The position numbers were made by a program, and so were the translations under genes. Under the pieces are notes generated by a model. It was not told the DNA's origin and made no database searches. It worked only from the letters and a program-made list of their open reading frames with translations. From Tupaia tana (taxonomy: Eukaryota > Chordata > Mammalia > Scandentia > Tupaiidae), in the NCBI GenBank assembly GCA_026018925.1, contig JAKSZU010000002.1, positions 92,452,975-92,516,974 of the forward strand: a stretch of DNA of 64,000 nucleotides, in the 5' to 3' direction. Positions 1 through 11,104 of the stretch are shown here, piece after piece (positions within the stretch are counted from its first letter, which is position 1; the number at the start of each line of letters is the position of its first letter).

Positions 1-521
1 AAATCTATCTTCTATAGACAGCAGTATTTGCAGTCCGGAGCTGTCTGATTCTGAGCCCAAGGACCTGTCTAAGTCCATCATTTAAACACACCTTGTATTT
101 TTGCTTCCTACGTACTTTCCTCTTCGCTCTCTCTCCCCCTCTAGTCCTGTCCATGTCCTGTCACTTGTAAGGCCAGTTTACCTCCTCAAGCTTCTGCAAA
201 TCCTCTCCACCTGATCCAGGAGGAAGTATTCTCTCTCCCTGAATTACTGAGTCACTCTGGCTTTTCTCTGGCTTTTGGAGATGTGGGTAGACTGACTATC
301 CCTCCAAGCTCAGGGCCTCCTGGTGCCTGACACACGATGCCTCACTTGTAGTGGGTCTTCATGGATGTGTGACCAGAAGGATGCAGAGAGGTGATCAGAG
401 GCCTCCTTTTGTGGGTACCAGTAGGAAAGCCTCTGACGCACCGGGGATGGTGGGAGCTGGGAAATTTCCCCAGTGACTGTGAAATTATTATTTCACTTCT
501 TGTCTCCAGAGCCCTTGTTTG
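1..521. other. Intron 1 of PPP1R14C, 3' portion, no recognised element
   Basis: Non-coding sequence of ordinary base composition. I see no repeat, exon or long conserved reading frame. It is assigned to intron 1 because exon 2 of the gene lies downstream on the same strand and no earlier exon is seen in the window. Confidence 0.6.
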
Positions 522-534
522 AGGACACATCTTT

Positions 535-798
535 TTTTTTTTTTTTTTGGGGGGGGGAGGTTTTTGCTATAGGGCGTATGTGCTCGCCAGAAAGAGAGAG
601 ACAGAGACAGAAAGTGAGAAATCACTCTCTAGGAAGGATGGCCACATGGCAATCCCTTCTCCTCCATTCTCCTCTCTGGATCTTGGGCACGGACACACAC
701 GTGACCAGAGTGAGTTTAAGCCACCGGGTCTGGGACTCAAACCGTAGTCGACTACATGGGAGTCCAGCGACATAGCCATTACGCCAACTGCTGGTCCC
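535..798 (-). mobile_element. Family-A tRNA-derived SINE, moderately young
   Basis: A minus-strand copy. On the + strand it runs from a T-run, through a cap-like tgctataggg end, a GA-rich block and the reverse of box B, to the tRNA-like head, ending ctgctggtccc. The 13-bp duplication aggacacatcttt flanks it at 522-534 and 800-812, proving retroposition by the LINE-1 machinery. Open frames across it are SINE translation and not genes. Confidence 0.93.
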
Positions 799-812
799 AA
801 GGACACATCTTT

Positions 813-2029
813 AATGTGTGAAAATACTCAATTGCAGCTAAACCCTAGGACACTGTTGTGGGCTGTGGGTGTGTTCACTCCATTGTGATCTGATCTGTTA
901 CTCAGGTTATTCAGCGGTACTGTCCCAAGTTGGACATGCAGATGTCAGAGCTAAAAAGAACCTCATTCGACTTTAGACTACTTGAATACTTCTCATTAAA
1001 AGGATTGCTCACTGAGTCTACACAGGATTCTGTACTCAGCGCTATCTTTGCCTCCTCCCGCATGTCCCTCCATTGCCACGTCTCTGTGTTCTTGCTCTGG
1101 GCCTTGTTTCAGTATTGTGGGCATTCAGAATACCCCAGCCAGAGCTCCCGGCCTGCACCAAGCTTGGACATTCATACCTGTGATAAAGCGTGTGGGGCTT
1201 GGGAGATGAGACACGGCCTAGGTTGGTATGAAGTGCTAATGCCACACGACTGTTACAGTTACTCCATCTCCCGAGACTTAGCTGGCATCAGCTTTCCCAC
1301 GTTGAAATCCAAGTCCAGGCTTCCTAGCCACATGCCCTTGGGTAGTTGGAATGACCTCGAGATGCCAGGTGTTTCCTTTACTCTTGTCAAACCCCTTTGA
1401 GAGAGACGAGGCTTATTTTCCAACTTCTGGACCAGAGGGGAGTGGACTCCAGCCTGTGCTATGCAATGGGACCTTCTGCAGTGACAAAAATGCTTTCTGT
1501 GCTGTCCTTTGCAGGAGCCACTTGATGCATGTGGCTCGTGAGCCCTTGAGGTGTGGCTAGTGTGAATGAGGAGCCAAATTCTTCACTGTATGTCATTTCA
1601 ATGAATTTAAATGTAAATACCTACATGGTTACTGTATTAGGCAGCCCAGATCAGGAGTTGGGGCAAGTGGAAGCTCACCAGGAGCCAAGCACAGCCCTGT
1701 GGAGAGGACCCTAACTGGGAATGCCTTCTGTGTGGGCTAGAGGGGTCTCCATGTGGCTGTCCAAATCAGAGCCCATTTGACCACACGTGGCCGCCACCCG
1801 GACTCTTTGGATGTTTCAGGGAACCCCTTGCCGTGCTGCTCTGAGGACAGCATTGTTTAGTCTTTATTGTTCTGTGTCCTTTCAGAATGGCAGATCCCAT
1901 ATTCCCCTCAGCCATGATTCCTCGAGTAGATCCTATATCCAGCTTCCTTTATCCAAATGACTGTTTAACTGGAGGACCAGGGACTGATAAAGAGGAGGCT
2001 GAATAGACTGTATACAGATTGGAACTTGG
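813..2029. other. Intron 1, no recognised element
   Basis: About 1.2 kb without a repeat I can name. An open frame of 156 codons starts at 930, but it has no recognisable domain, no splice context and ordinary intron-like composition, so I leave it unannotated. Confidence 0.5.
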
Positions 2030-2297
2030 GACTTTATTTTTAAAATTTTTGCCAGATGGCAGGTACACTTACTGGTGAGAGACAGAGAATGGGGGTGGGT
2101 GGGGGTGAGAAAACACCCCTCCCCCTGCCATGGGGCATGGTCTCTCTGCAATGGCTTCTCCTCTATCTCTTCCTCCTTTTGGGATTTTGGGCATGGACAT
2201 GCCCCCGGATTTTCTCAAGCCACCAGGTCAGGGCCTTGAACCATATAGTCAGCCATGTGGGATTCACCCTTAACCACCATGCCATGGGCTGGCGTAT
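2030..2297 (-). mobile_element. Old family-A-related SINE
   Basis: A diverged copy with the order tail, CT/GA block, ttttgggattttgggcatgg motif, box-B complement and the head complement cttaaccaccatgccat-gggctgg. This head belongs to the older ggccagcaggtggcatggtggtt subfamily. No clear target duplication remains. Confidence 0.75.
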
Positions 2298-2405
2298 GGG
2301 TTTATCTGTTTTGGTTGGCTTTTGTCGAAGAATCCGTTGAAACCTGCTATGGCGTCCTGGCCTGATGCGGTGGTGAGTAGAGCCACGCTGCACCGTGGAT
2401 GTAGC

Positions 2406-2413
2406 TGACGTCA
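2406..2413. promoter_or_regulatory. Palindromic CRE-like site in intron 1
   Basis: The octamer tgacgtca is the full palindromic cAMP-response element that CREB/ATF factors bind. It stands in a locally CpG-containing stretch (2360-2460). One octamer is expected by chance every 65 kb or so, and no exon or promoter element is visible next to it, so function is unproven. Confidence 0.25.
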
Positions 2414-3489
2414 TCTCAGCCGCATCTGCTGCAAGGCCTCCATGCGCGCAGGCGTGGCTCTTCTTCAGGACGTTCACCTTTGCCTTGGCCGTTCACTGTC
2501 GTTGTGCATGGCTGCTTACCTGCACTGTGGCCTCCCACAGCAGTGGCTGCTCCTGTCAATGGGCGTTGGTTATTTTGTGATCTGTGATTTTCTTTGTTGG
2601 TGTTTGAGTTCCCACTGGCCCTTTCATCAGAAAGTCAGGCCAACCCTTGGAGACCGTGCTGCTATCTGCCTGTCCCCCACCTCCCACAGCTCCCCTACTC
2701 CCCCACCAGCCTTCCTTTCAGCATGATTTCAAACGTACACAAAATCAGGAGGTTGTCACAGGGAATGTCAGGGCAAGGGTGGAGGGGAAGGCGAAGGTGG
2801 TGGGAAAGTGCGTGGACAGGCAGGCTCCTACCCCTATAGTCAAGCAGTACCAGGTTCTGGGAAGGCTTCCCAGTGTTCTGACATCATGAGGTAGCCTGGG
2901 GATCCTCCTGGCATCTTGTCCTTGATGCAAGCATAGTGGTACCCCCATCCTGCCCTGCCCTTGTGGGGCTTCTAAACGGCATCTCGCTGGCAGCAACTGC
3001 TCCAGCTGACCAGCTGGAGGTAAGAGTGGGATAGATGGCTTCTAGAGAAGGAGGGAAAAGAAAACCCAGCAGCCCAGCGACATCTACTCAGAGACCAGTG
3101 ATGCCTGCATTCAGGGCCACTCATAGTTTGAGTTCCCAGGGCAAGGAATGTACCAAAAATATTCTCACAGCCAGGTACACCCCACCACCCAGTATGGCAT
3201 TTCTGTCCCCAAAAGCCAGGTGACTACATCTTAATTTCATTTCCGTATCTGCTTTCAACAAGAAGCCAGTGTCCCAGTTTTGAGATCATTAGAATTTTCT
3301 GAGATACACTGTTTTTCTTTTTTGTTCATTATTATCATTTTTTTTCTGTTTTTTTTTTTTTTAACCCTAATATATTAGAACTCTTCTACTTAAGTTTCAG
3401 TTTTCCTTCTGTTTTTTTCTGAGCTTTTCAGTATGGATTGCACATTTTATTTTATGATAGCAAATATATAATAATCTATGTTCAGGAAG
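2414..3489. other. Intron 1, no recognised element
   Basis: About 1.1 kb of unique-looking DNA with a T-rich part at 3310-3420. No exon, RNA gene or nameable repeat seen. Confidence 0.5.
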
Positions 3490-3714
3490 TCTTGGCCGTG
3501 TGCCAGGTACTCTTCCACACAAACTTACTATCAATAAACTAAGTTGATTCATGCATCAATCTCATGAAGTAGTTGTTATTTGCCACCCCACTTTTATAGG
3601 TGAGGAGACTGAGTCTGAGAGGTTGAGAAACTTGCCCACAGTCACACAGGAGTTAGTGGCAGGGCTGGCCTTTGATCCAGGCTGCCCAGCTCAAGAGCCC
3701 ATGCTCCTTGCAGT
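3490..3714 (+). repeat. MIR SINE (mammalian-wide, ancient)
   Basis: Contains the MIR core order: gaggagactgagtctgagaggttgag, cttgcccacagtcacac, then gtggcagggctgg and a terminal gcccatgctcctt. MIR copies are older than placental mammals, and the decay seen here fits that. A young family-A SINE inserted directly at its 3' end. Confidence 0.85.
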
Positions 3715-3729
3715 AGAAAGGACATCCTT

Positions 3730-3995
3730 GGGAACCAGCAGTTGGCGTAATGGCTATGTCGCTGGACTCCCATGCAGTTGACCGCGGTTCGCGTCCCGGA
3801 CCCGGTGGCTTAAAACTCACGCCGAGCGCGTGTGCGTGCGTGCCCAAGATCCCGAGAGGAGAATGGAGGAGAAGGGATTGCGGTGTGACCATCCCCCCTG
3901 GGGGGTGATTTCTCGCTTTCTGTCTCTATGTCTCTCTCTGTCTGTCTGGCGAGCGCACGCGCCCTGTAGCGAAAACCTCTCAAAAAAAAAAAAAA
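3730..3995 (+). mobile_element. Young family-A SINE, ggaacc subfamily
   Basis: Intact and CpG-rich. It starts gggaaccagcag, with box A at ttggcgtaatgg and box B at ggttcgcgtcc, then cttaaaactcacgcc, a CT-rich block with tgtctctatgtctc and an A-tail. A perfect 15-bp duplication agaaaggacatcctt flanks it (3715-3729 and 3996-4010). Retained CpGs and perfect flanks point to recent insertion. Confidence 0.97.
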
Positions 3996-4424
3996 AAGAA
4001 AGGACATCCTTTGGCCTTATTCTCGTGAAGACATTGAAACTTCCTATTTCTTGATCACCAGCTAGTGTTAACAGAGAAATGGTCAGTAAGTACAAGAAGG
4101 AAATGATGTGGAGGAGTGTAAAATTTCTCTTCCATGAGGCAGAGCTTTGTAAATGAGACCTAAAAATTCACACTGATAAATATGGGTTTTTAACTGGGTT
4201 TAAGTTATTCCACATAATGGGCCAGAGATCTAAGCAGAAGTTCTCCCAGGAACAGTGTAAATCATTAGGTGCTCAGGAGGAGGTTGTTTCGGGAATTTCT
4301 CTACCCACTGGGAGCCTCCCGAGGGAGTCAGTGTTACGAAGGATGGTGTGCCATTTTCCTCAATTTCTTTAATACTTTGGGTCCTCGCTTGTGTTTTAGA
4401 CAGAAAAAAGAAAAAAAGGTTGAG

Positions 4425-4616
4425 GGATCCAGCAGGTGTCATGGAGGTTTAGGCAGCTGGATCCCGCATGGCCAACTGTGTATTCAAGTCCCAGACCTGG
4501 CAGTTTGAAAAACATGTGGGTGTGTGTGCATGCATGCTCCAAATCACAACGGGAGAATGGAGGAGAAGGGGTTGCAGCATGACCATCCCCTTGGGGGGGT
4601 GGTGATTTCTTATTTT

Positions 4617-4654
<38 letters not shown>

Positions 4655-4690
4655 AGTGAGTACATGCACCCTAGAGCAAACCAAAAAAGG
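4425..4690 (+). mobile_element. Older family-A SINE with expanded (CT)n
   Basis: It starts ggatccagcaggtgtcatgg, carries a decayed box B (attcaagtccc), the cccttggggggg block and an A-rich tail. The CT block has expanded to an uninterrupted dinucleotide run at 4621-4651. Flanks aaaaaaaggttgag and aaaaaaagattgag look like its target duplication. Confidence 0.85.
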
Positions 4691-5900
4691 AAAAAAAAGA
4701 TTGAGTACTATTACTTAATAATGTTACTAGAAAAGAAATACTCAGAAAGTCAGAACAACAAGCCTACACGGAGTGGCTTAGCCCAGATAAATCCCAGGTG
4801 TTCCAGTGAGCAATTTTTGGTCTCTTCCTCCTTGAGACCCTCCTCAGCAGTCCTGGAGCTGAGAGGTGTTGGGTTGTAGGTGATTCCTGATGGGTGGATG
4901 CAATGCGAAACTGCAGGACTCTCGAATGTCCTGTCATTTTGACATTTTCACATACTGTCCTGAGAGGCATTGAGGAGGTGTAGGTAACAGGAGAGATGGA
5001 AGGCAGCCGAGATCTTTGTGCTGGAAGTTCAGACACCAACTCAATGAGGTCTTTCACCAAACCCAGCGGGCATTTTTTTTGCCCTCTTTTCTGGACCAGA
5101 TGTCTGTCATTGCAGGGATGCTAAAGTTGATGTACGCTGGCTGAGACAGTGAAGGGGATTCACTCACTCCGGAGCAGGCAGGCCTCAGAGGCAGTTTGAC
5201 TTGGTGACTTCGTGCAGAACCTCGTTTCCTTATTCCTGGTCCCTCTGCCCACCTCCCATCTCCTCATGTTTCCAGCAGGGCTGTCTCCCTAGCACTGCGT
5301 GTTTCCTCAGCCTGCTGGGTGGAGGGAGTGAGGGGGATGGCTGCTCTTGCCTAAGAACATCTTTTCCCAGAACCCCTTTGGGCCTAGTTGGATCGTGCAT
5401 CCTCTCTTCAGTCAGTAACAGGGATGGGTGAGGCTGATGGCCAAAAGCCTGTGGTGGAATCAGGTTTTCCACAGGCCCAGATCTGTGATGGAAGTTGTGG
5501 GCCCCCACATAAAGATTGGGGTAGTCCCTAGACAGAGGGCAGATACCAGGGAGGAAAGTGCAACTCTCACTGCTCTTTCTATAACACATCAATCCAGCAT
5601 GATATAGTTACAGGTGTAGTTTTCTGCTAGGAGAAAATGACCATGTTTGAAATATTTCTTTTTACTACTTTCTGAGTCTTAAATCACCTGCGCTTCTTTT
5701 CATCCTGCTCTTCCTTTCTCCCTTCCCTTTCTCATTGCCCTTCCTCCTATTCTCCATCCTTCATCCTCTCCCTCTGGTCTCTCCTCCTCTACTCCCCATC
5801 ATCCCTTCTCGATGATCTAGTCATTTATTTGACTCAACTAAATTGGCTCAGCACCGTTTAGTTGCTTACTAAGTGAAAGGTCTTCCTGTTTGCTTCCTAG
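4691..5900. other. Intron 1, 3' end, with pyrimidine-rich tract before exon 2
   Basis: No repeat recognised. The stretch 5690-5815 is strongly pyrimidine-rich (runs of cttcct and ctcct). The 3' splice site itself is tgcttcctag at 5891-5900. Confidence 0.6.
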
Positions 5901-5984
5901 GAAGAAGAGATGCCAGATGTTGAAATCGACATTGATGATCTTCTTGATGCAGACAGTGAGGAAGAGAGAGCTTTAAAATTGCAG
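5901..5984 (+). CDS. PPP1R14C: PPP1R14C exon 2 (KEPI, PP1 inhibitor subunit)
   Basis: This 84-bp internal exon, in frame 0 at both ends, encodes 28 residues: EEEMPDVEIDIDDLLDADS followed by EEERALKLQ. The acidic EIDIDDLLD helix and the KLQ end are typical of the PHIN domain of the PPP1R14 (CPI-17/PHI/KEPI) family, which inhibits protein phosphatase 1 after PKC phosphorylates a threonine encoded further upstream. That threonine is in exon 1, outside the window. Splice sites are cttcctag before and cag/gtaagc after. The ADS..ERA.KLQ spelling fits the C paralogue better than PPP1R14A or B, judged from memory of those proteins. Small substitutions relative to the human protein as I recall it (D for E, L for S) look conservative and lie outside the inhibitory loop. 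Confidence 0.95.
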
Positions 5985-7378
5985 GTAAGCAGTTTTCAGA
6001 ATCTAGAACCTTCTGATCATGGGTGTTTGAATCCACTCGGGTCCCCAGAGCTGGGCATGACCTGATGCCTCCTTGTGGCAGTGTGGGTACCAGGCCTGGG
6101 GCAGTGGTGGTTTGTGGAGAGGAAAGTAATAGGGTGCTAAGTATTCACCCTCATAAACTGCACCTCTGATGTGAAAGGAGCTCTTGAATGTGGTCAGTTC
6201 TCAAAGCACCTCATAGATGTGACTTTCTCCACCCTCATTTGCTTGGGAGAGACAGCTGGTTTTGCCTCCAATGATCCATTTGCCAGGGAAGAATTTATGC
6301 CTGGCAGTTGTTTGAGAAGGTGAGGGGCTGAGCTAGCACTGGCATGTCCAAGCCCAGGGTTCTGGTCTTGTGTTTTTGTGTCATGCATGAAATGAACTTC
6401 TAGATAAGATTGCTTATATCCTTTATTTAGTGAAATATCATTTAGTAGATTATGCTCACCTGATAGTGTACTAGTGCAACCGTGAGTGTTGAGATATCTA
6501 ATGTTTCCTTAGAGAAGAACATAAACTTCTTATTTCCTTTCCCATGGGAGGTTGAACCTATCATTTTAAAATCTCCATTTGGGAGTTTCTAAAACCAATT
6601 ACTTTGAATCTGCTGTTGTTCTTTATGATCACTGATAAATAGAGTTAATGGCTGTTGGTTATCACCAGTGCCCAATGGGCAATCAGAGGGCACATTTTAA
6701 TGTACTAAGGTGTTTAGTGTCCCCAGGGGGGCAAATTACCTTAGTTATAATGATTATTTCTTGTTGGTAGATTTAGGTGGAAGATAATAACATCCTAATG
6801 ATCAAAGTTAAAAAAAAAAAAAAAGAAAAAAGAAAAAGCAGGTACCAGGTCTATCACATAAAAAAAGATAATGACATAAATAGTTTCTTAAAAGTGGGGA
6901 CTTTAAAGAGGCCTTTTTTTTTTTTTTTTTTTGCTGTCGTCAGGTCATTCCAGCCTTGTTTTCCAGGTGAGGACACTGGAGCTGGCAGAAGTTGAGCCTC
7001 AAGCTGATAGGTGATTGAGTCATGCCCAGAGCCCTTTCTTCACGGCCACTGTCACTGTCACCACCTTGTGCAGGCTGTTTCAATCTTTCTGGTTTAATAT
7101 TAACCAAGTTGGCAGCCCAAAGGCAGGTGTGTGCGTGCCTGTGTGTGTGCACATGTGAACTAAAGAACAAAGCATTCCCGCATGCCAAGGGTATTTTGAT
7201 ATCTTCAGATGACCAACTGATACCAAAATAAAATGGGGCTCTACAATAGATAGTCAACAGGAAATCTTGACTCACGTTGTAAATATAATACTGCAAAAAT
7301 GAAATGATTTTTAATTTCACTTTAAAAAATATATTGACTTTTAAAATAGTAAAACCAACCTTCTGTATTTACTTCTAG
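5985..7378 (+). other. PPP1R14C intron 2
   Basis: A 1.4-kb intron bounded by gtaagc and ttacttctag. It contains an A-rich run at 6811-6838, a T-run at 6914-6932 and, at 6950-7025, a decayed MIR-like core (ccaggtgaggacactggagc). No other element recognised. Confidence 0.85.
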
Positions 7379-7411
7379 GAAGCTCTCGTAGACTGCTACA
7401 AACCAACAGAG
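7379..7411 (+). CDS. PPP1R14C: PPP1R14C exon 3 (micro-exon)
   Basis: Only 33 bp, encoding EALVDCYKPTE, in frame 0 at both ends. The VDCYKPTE motif is a hallmark of the third helix region of the PHIN domain and is shared with PPP1R14B. The acceptor is ttacttctag and the donor is gag/gtaaac. Because the exon is a multiple of three, skipping it would keep frame but remove a helix segment; nothing here shows that skipping happens. Confidence 0.95.
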
Positions 7412-8452
7412 GTAAACAGATCACTTTCTTACATGCCATGTTTGAATCAGCTTTTATTGAATCAATTTATCTATTTTTAAATCTAAACCATGATAAGTGG
7501 GTTTGATTATGTGTACACTAATTAGCAGTTATTACCATGAGTGCCTATGTTTGAATGGTACTAACTTCATTGATTCTAAGCCTAAACATATCCCAGTTCA
7601 AAAAGACAAAATGAAAAGAATGAGTGCGTTCTTTGATTTTAGATAAAAGGCAAACTTTAAGGGTGAGTGTGAGAGAATTTGGAATTTTAGTAAGATTTAG
7701 GTTTAGTACTGGTTTATATGTCTTGTTGGTTTGTAGATACCTATTTCTAAAGAGCTTAAAGCCAATACTGTTTTTCAAAAATATTATCTTTATTAGAAGG
7801 AAAAATGGTTTGCTTGTTTGGATATTTATTGCACATATCAATAGTAGCATTAATAAACAATGGCTCTTAGTCTGATTAGACTGAAACATTTCATGTAAAC
7901 TACAATGACTGAAACACAGTGTAGACATGAACATTTGATAAATTATGAAAATGTCAGTGAAGTACTTTCCAAGATCCATCAGATATATTTAGAGTCTATT
8001 TGTAACATACAAATGATGGTGGTAGCATTTCTTATTTTTGAAATGGTATAATTACAAAGACAGAAGAAAGCATGCTTGTACAACAGTATGTGGATTTCAT
8101 TTGACTGAGTTGTTTCACAATAATTGGGTTTGTGGCTAGTTACTTCTTTGAGTTTTATTTTTTCATCGTCCAGTTTTTCCTTACAGTGATTACATCTTAT
8201 ATTCATAGGGCTTTAAAATTTTAATTTAAGCTATTAATATCATATGTATGTATATATATTTTTGAATCAGTGCAATCCATAGTCATATTTGGAAAGCTAA
8301 AAAAATACTATAAGGCTTATAAGGGGAAAGTTTCCTTTAGGCTCCTTTCCTAGAACTATATATTTTATATTTGTATAATATATGTATATTTTATATGACA
8401 ATGCTTTTGATGTTTCTCTGCTACTTACTCTTTCATTCTTAAATGTGCATTT
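7412..8452. other. Intron 3, first kilobase, no recognised element
   Basis: AT-rich unique-looking sequence. The 144-codon minus-strand open frame at 7545-7979 has no domain signature and ordinary AT-rich composition, so I do not call it a gene. Confidence 0.5.
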
Positions 8453-8470
8453 ACTACTTTATTTTCTTTA

Positions 8471-8730
8471 TATTTTTTTGGAGAGGTTTTCGCTATAGGG
8501 CGCGTGCGCTCGCCAGACAGACAGAGAGAGACAGAGAGATAGAAAGTGAGAAATCACCCCCCAGGGGGGATGGCCACACCACAATCCCTTCTCCTCCATT
8601 CTCTTCTCGGGATCTTGGGCACGCACGCACACGCGCCCGGCGTGAATTTAAGCCACCGGGTTCAGGACTCGAACCGTGGTCGACTACGTGGGAGTTCAGC
8701 GACATAGCCATTATGCTAACTGCTGGTCCC
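8471..8730 (-). mobile_element. Young family-A SINE, ggtccc subfamily
   Basis: CpG-rich minus-strand copy ending aactgctggtccc; box B is ggttcgagtcc on the minus strand. The duplication actactttattttc is at 8453-8466 and 8731-8744. It lacks the ctatgt and cgcg markers of the ggaacc subfamily. Confidence 0.95.
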
Positions 8731-8984
8731 ACTACTTTATTTTCATTTATTGAATTAAGAGGCAAGATGCAAGCTCTCTCTCCACGTGATTTATTTCCCT
8801 CCGTCTTCTCAATTAAGTTATTTAACAGTATTTTGTCAAATCAAGAGTCAAGGTTAACGTTATGATTTAAACAAACGTTTTCACTGCTAAGCCAACAGTA
8901 AAATATGACCATGTCTCCTTTGTTGCATAGCCCTTTATTTTTCCAGAGTTGATAGTCACTCTTTTTGTCCCTTTTTCATTGGTA

Positions 8985-9330
8985 TAACAGCATACCTGAG
9001 ACTGGGTAATTTATAAAGAAGTTTATTTGGCACAGAATTCTGGAAGCTGGGAAGTCCAAGGGCATGGCAAAGGTTTTCATACTGTTTCAAAACATGGCAC
9101 AAAAGCAGAAGGGCCATTGCATGTGAAAGAGTCTTGAAAGAGTGAGCCCCCCTCACTTTTATAGCAACTTTCTCTCTCAAGAACCAACTTATGTCCATGA
9201 GAACAATCAATAGTAAACAGCCTTGATTATTCCATTATTCCATTATTCCCACTCAACACAGTTACATTGTAGATTAAGTCTCCAACATGTAAATTTTGGA
9301 AGACAAAGTCAAGTCATAGTAATCATCTTG
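8985..9330. repeat. Ancient interspersed repeat, family unassigned (LTR/MER-like)
   Basis: The string cctgagactgggtaatttataaagaa followed by tttatttgg, ttctggaagctgggaagtccaa and later gtctccaacatgtaaattttgg matches a widespread old mammalian repeat that I remember without being sure of its name. No terminal repeats are visible. Confidence 0.45.
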
Positions 9331-9407
9331 TCTTACTTATTTATTAATTTTGTGGTGTGTATATGTGCACACACATACACATACACATGTGCTTGTGTAC
9401 TGATTTA

Positions 9408-9503
9408 GAAAGTGTCTAGCTGTGTTGTGATCCTCTTGCTTACCCTCCCAAATGGCTGGGAACACAGACATGCCACTATACATAGCTTTTACAGTGGTCT
9501 GGG
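9408..9503 (-). repeat. 7SL-derived SINE fragment
   Basis: The + strand reads gatcctcttgcttaccctcc, then caaatggctgggaacacaga and catgcc, which is the complement of the Alu/B1-type 7SL right arm (tgcctgtaatcccagct...ggctgagg). About 90 bp survive. Such SINEs are restricted to Euarchontoglires. Confidence 0.55.
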
Positions 9504-9884
9504 TTCCTGTGTGGTCTCAACCAAAATGAACCCAGGCTTCCTGTGTGGTCTCAGCCTACCGAGCAATTGTGTCTGGCACGTGTTACCATAGCTGAGCCTT
9601 TTATTTTGTCTAGTACCTGTTGCTATGTTTTTGTTGAACTCTCCAGTGTCTTTATTGAACAATATGATATATTTTCTGTGTGTTAAAATATACCATTACC
9701 ATCCCCTGGCCCCCAATCTTTCCTCCTGGAGTGGTGTGCCAAAAACTAGAGAAGGTTTTCTCTGCATCTGCTGAGTAGCTACTGTCCTGAAATTTCTGTT
9801 CATTGCTTTTCTGTGTTAGATGCTTTATTTTTTTTTGTCTTAGTTATCTTCATTTTTTTAAAAAAATAATGTTATTATTATTAT

Positions 9885-10031
9885 TATAAGTTCACTATAG
9901 AGCATATTTGTTCACCAGAGAGAGACAGAGAGAAAGAAAAGTAAGAAAGCAAGCCTCCAGGTCTTAGACTTGAACCGTAGTTGGTCATATGGGTGTCCAG
10001 CACCTTAACCACCATGCCACCTGTTGGCCTT
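9885..10031 (-). mobile_element. Short-form family-A SINE
   Basis: It begins tcactatagagcatatttgttcacc, has the GA block, then jumps directly to ggtcttagacttgaaccgtag and ends ccttaaccaccatgccacctgttggcc. The middle third of the element is missing, as in the copies at 51375 and 55537. Confidence 0.75.
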
Positions 10032-10180
10032 AGTCCTCCTCATTTTTGTTGGACTACATTGTTTTTGTTGGAGTAGTTTTTTGGGAAAGGGTGAATCCTT
10101 GCGTGTGTGACAGTGAATCTTGATCAATGGTTTATATGCATAAAGTTCTAGGATAAAAGCCATTATTAAGACACAATTTT

Positions 10181-10410
10181 TTAAAAATTTCTTTCTTTCA
10201 TGAGACACACACACACACACACACACCCTTGAGAGGGCCTCACCATGCTGTGAGCCTCCTCATGGCTTCCCAGCCAGACAGGATCACAGCATGTGTACGT
10301 ATCCCCGGGGTATGTGGGTCAACCCAAGATGTGAACCTGGGCCTCCCACGTGGCTCCTGTATTATGCAGTGGTACCCTACTGCCTTCATTACCACAGATA
10401 AGCCCTTAAG
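10181..10410 (-). mobile_element. Family-B SINE
   Basis: The tail complement aaatttctttctttcatgag is followed by a (CA)n run at 10205-10227, then the 7SL-like body complement and the head complement with gtgaacctgggcctcc (box-B-like on the minus strand). Flanks acacaatttt and gtacaatttc are a likely decayed target duplication. Confidence 0.65.
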
Positions 10411-10852
10411 GTACAATTTCAAAGGTGTTCTGCTGCTGTGTTACTTGTAGTGTTAAGAAATCTGATGTCATTCCATTATCAGACTTCTGTGTGTGACCTA
10501 GTTTTTCCCCTCAGTTAACTTTTAGGATCATTTCCATATTTTGAAATTTTGCAGTGCTAGCCTCTGATGTGGGCCTTTTCCTATTCATGTACCAGTTCCT
10601 CACAAACTGTTTTAGTCTGAAGATGTTTTTTCAGTCCTTTGGAAAGGGTCTTTTATTATTCTTTACTATTTTTATTCATGTCTTCTTCAGGACTCTATTT
10701 CTGGCTCTCCTATTACTATTATGAGTATTTCATCTTTTGGATGGAGCCTCTCTGTTCTTACCTCATTTGTTTCCCATCTCTGAGATCTTTTGTTCTTTCT
10801 TACAGAACATTTCCTTGCCTTTATCTTCTAGTATTTTTACTAACATTTTTTT

Positions 10853-11103
10853 TAAAGAGAGATTTTTGCTATAGGGTGTGTGCACTTGCCAGAAATATAG
10901 AGAGAGACAGGGAGACAGAAAACGAGAAATCACCCTCCAGGAGATGGCCATCCTGTATTCTCTTCTCTTCCGTTCTCCCCTTGGGATCTTTGGCACGCAC
11001 ACAGAAGCACCCAGCATGAGTGTAATTTGCTGGGTCTGGGATTTGAACTGTGGCTGACTACATGGGAGTCCAGCGAGGTAACCATTACGCCATTTATTGG
11101 TCC
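10853..11103 (-). mobile_element. Family-A SINE
   Basis: Minus-strand copy from ttttttaaagagagatttttgctataggg to ccatttattggtccc. Imperfect flanking duplication tttactaacatttt / tttactgacatta. Moderately diverged, few CpGs left. Confidence 0.9.
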
Positions 11104-11104
11104 C

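Noticed and set aside
930..1400. 156-codon open frame in intron 1
   Set aside because: No recognisable domain and no coding bias that I can see; lies within an intron of a known gene.
3730..3810. tRNA gene suggested by box A and box B
   Set aside because: The cloverleaf-like part is the head of a SINE, followed by SINE body and A-tail with target duplications; the same head recurs throughout the window.
8443..8865. Open frame of 140 codons and many others with the recurring peptide RETESEKSPPRGDGHAAIPS
   Set aside because: The peptide is the translation of family-A SINE copies (also at 3817, 17591, 21611, 29101, 58760, 60258). Open frames arise because the SINE lacks stops in that phase; no gene is implied.
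10205..10227. CRISPR-like or structured repeat array
   Set aside because: Only simple (CA)n; nowhere in the window are there direct repeats with regular unique spacers. Sequence is vertebrate.
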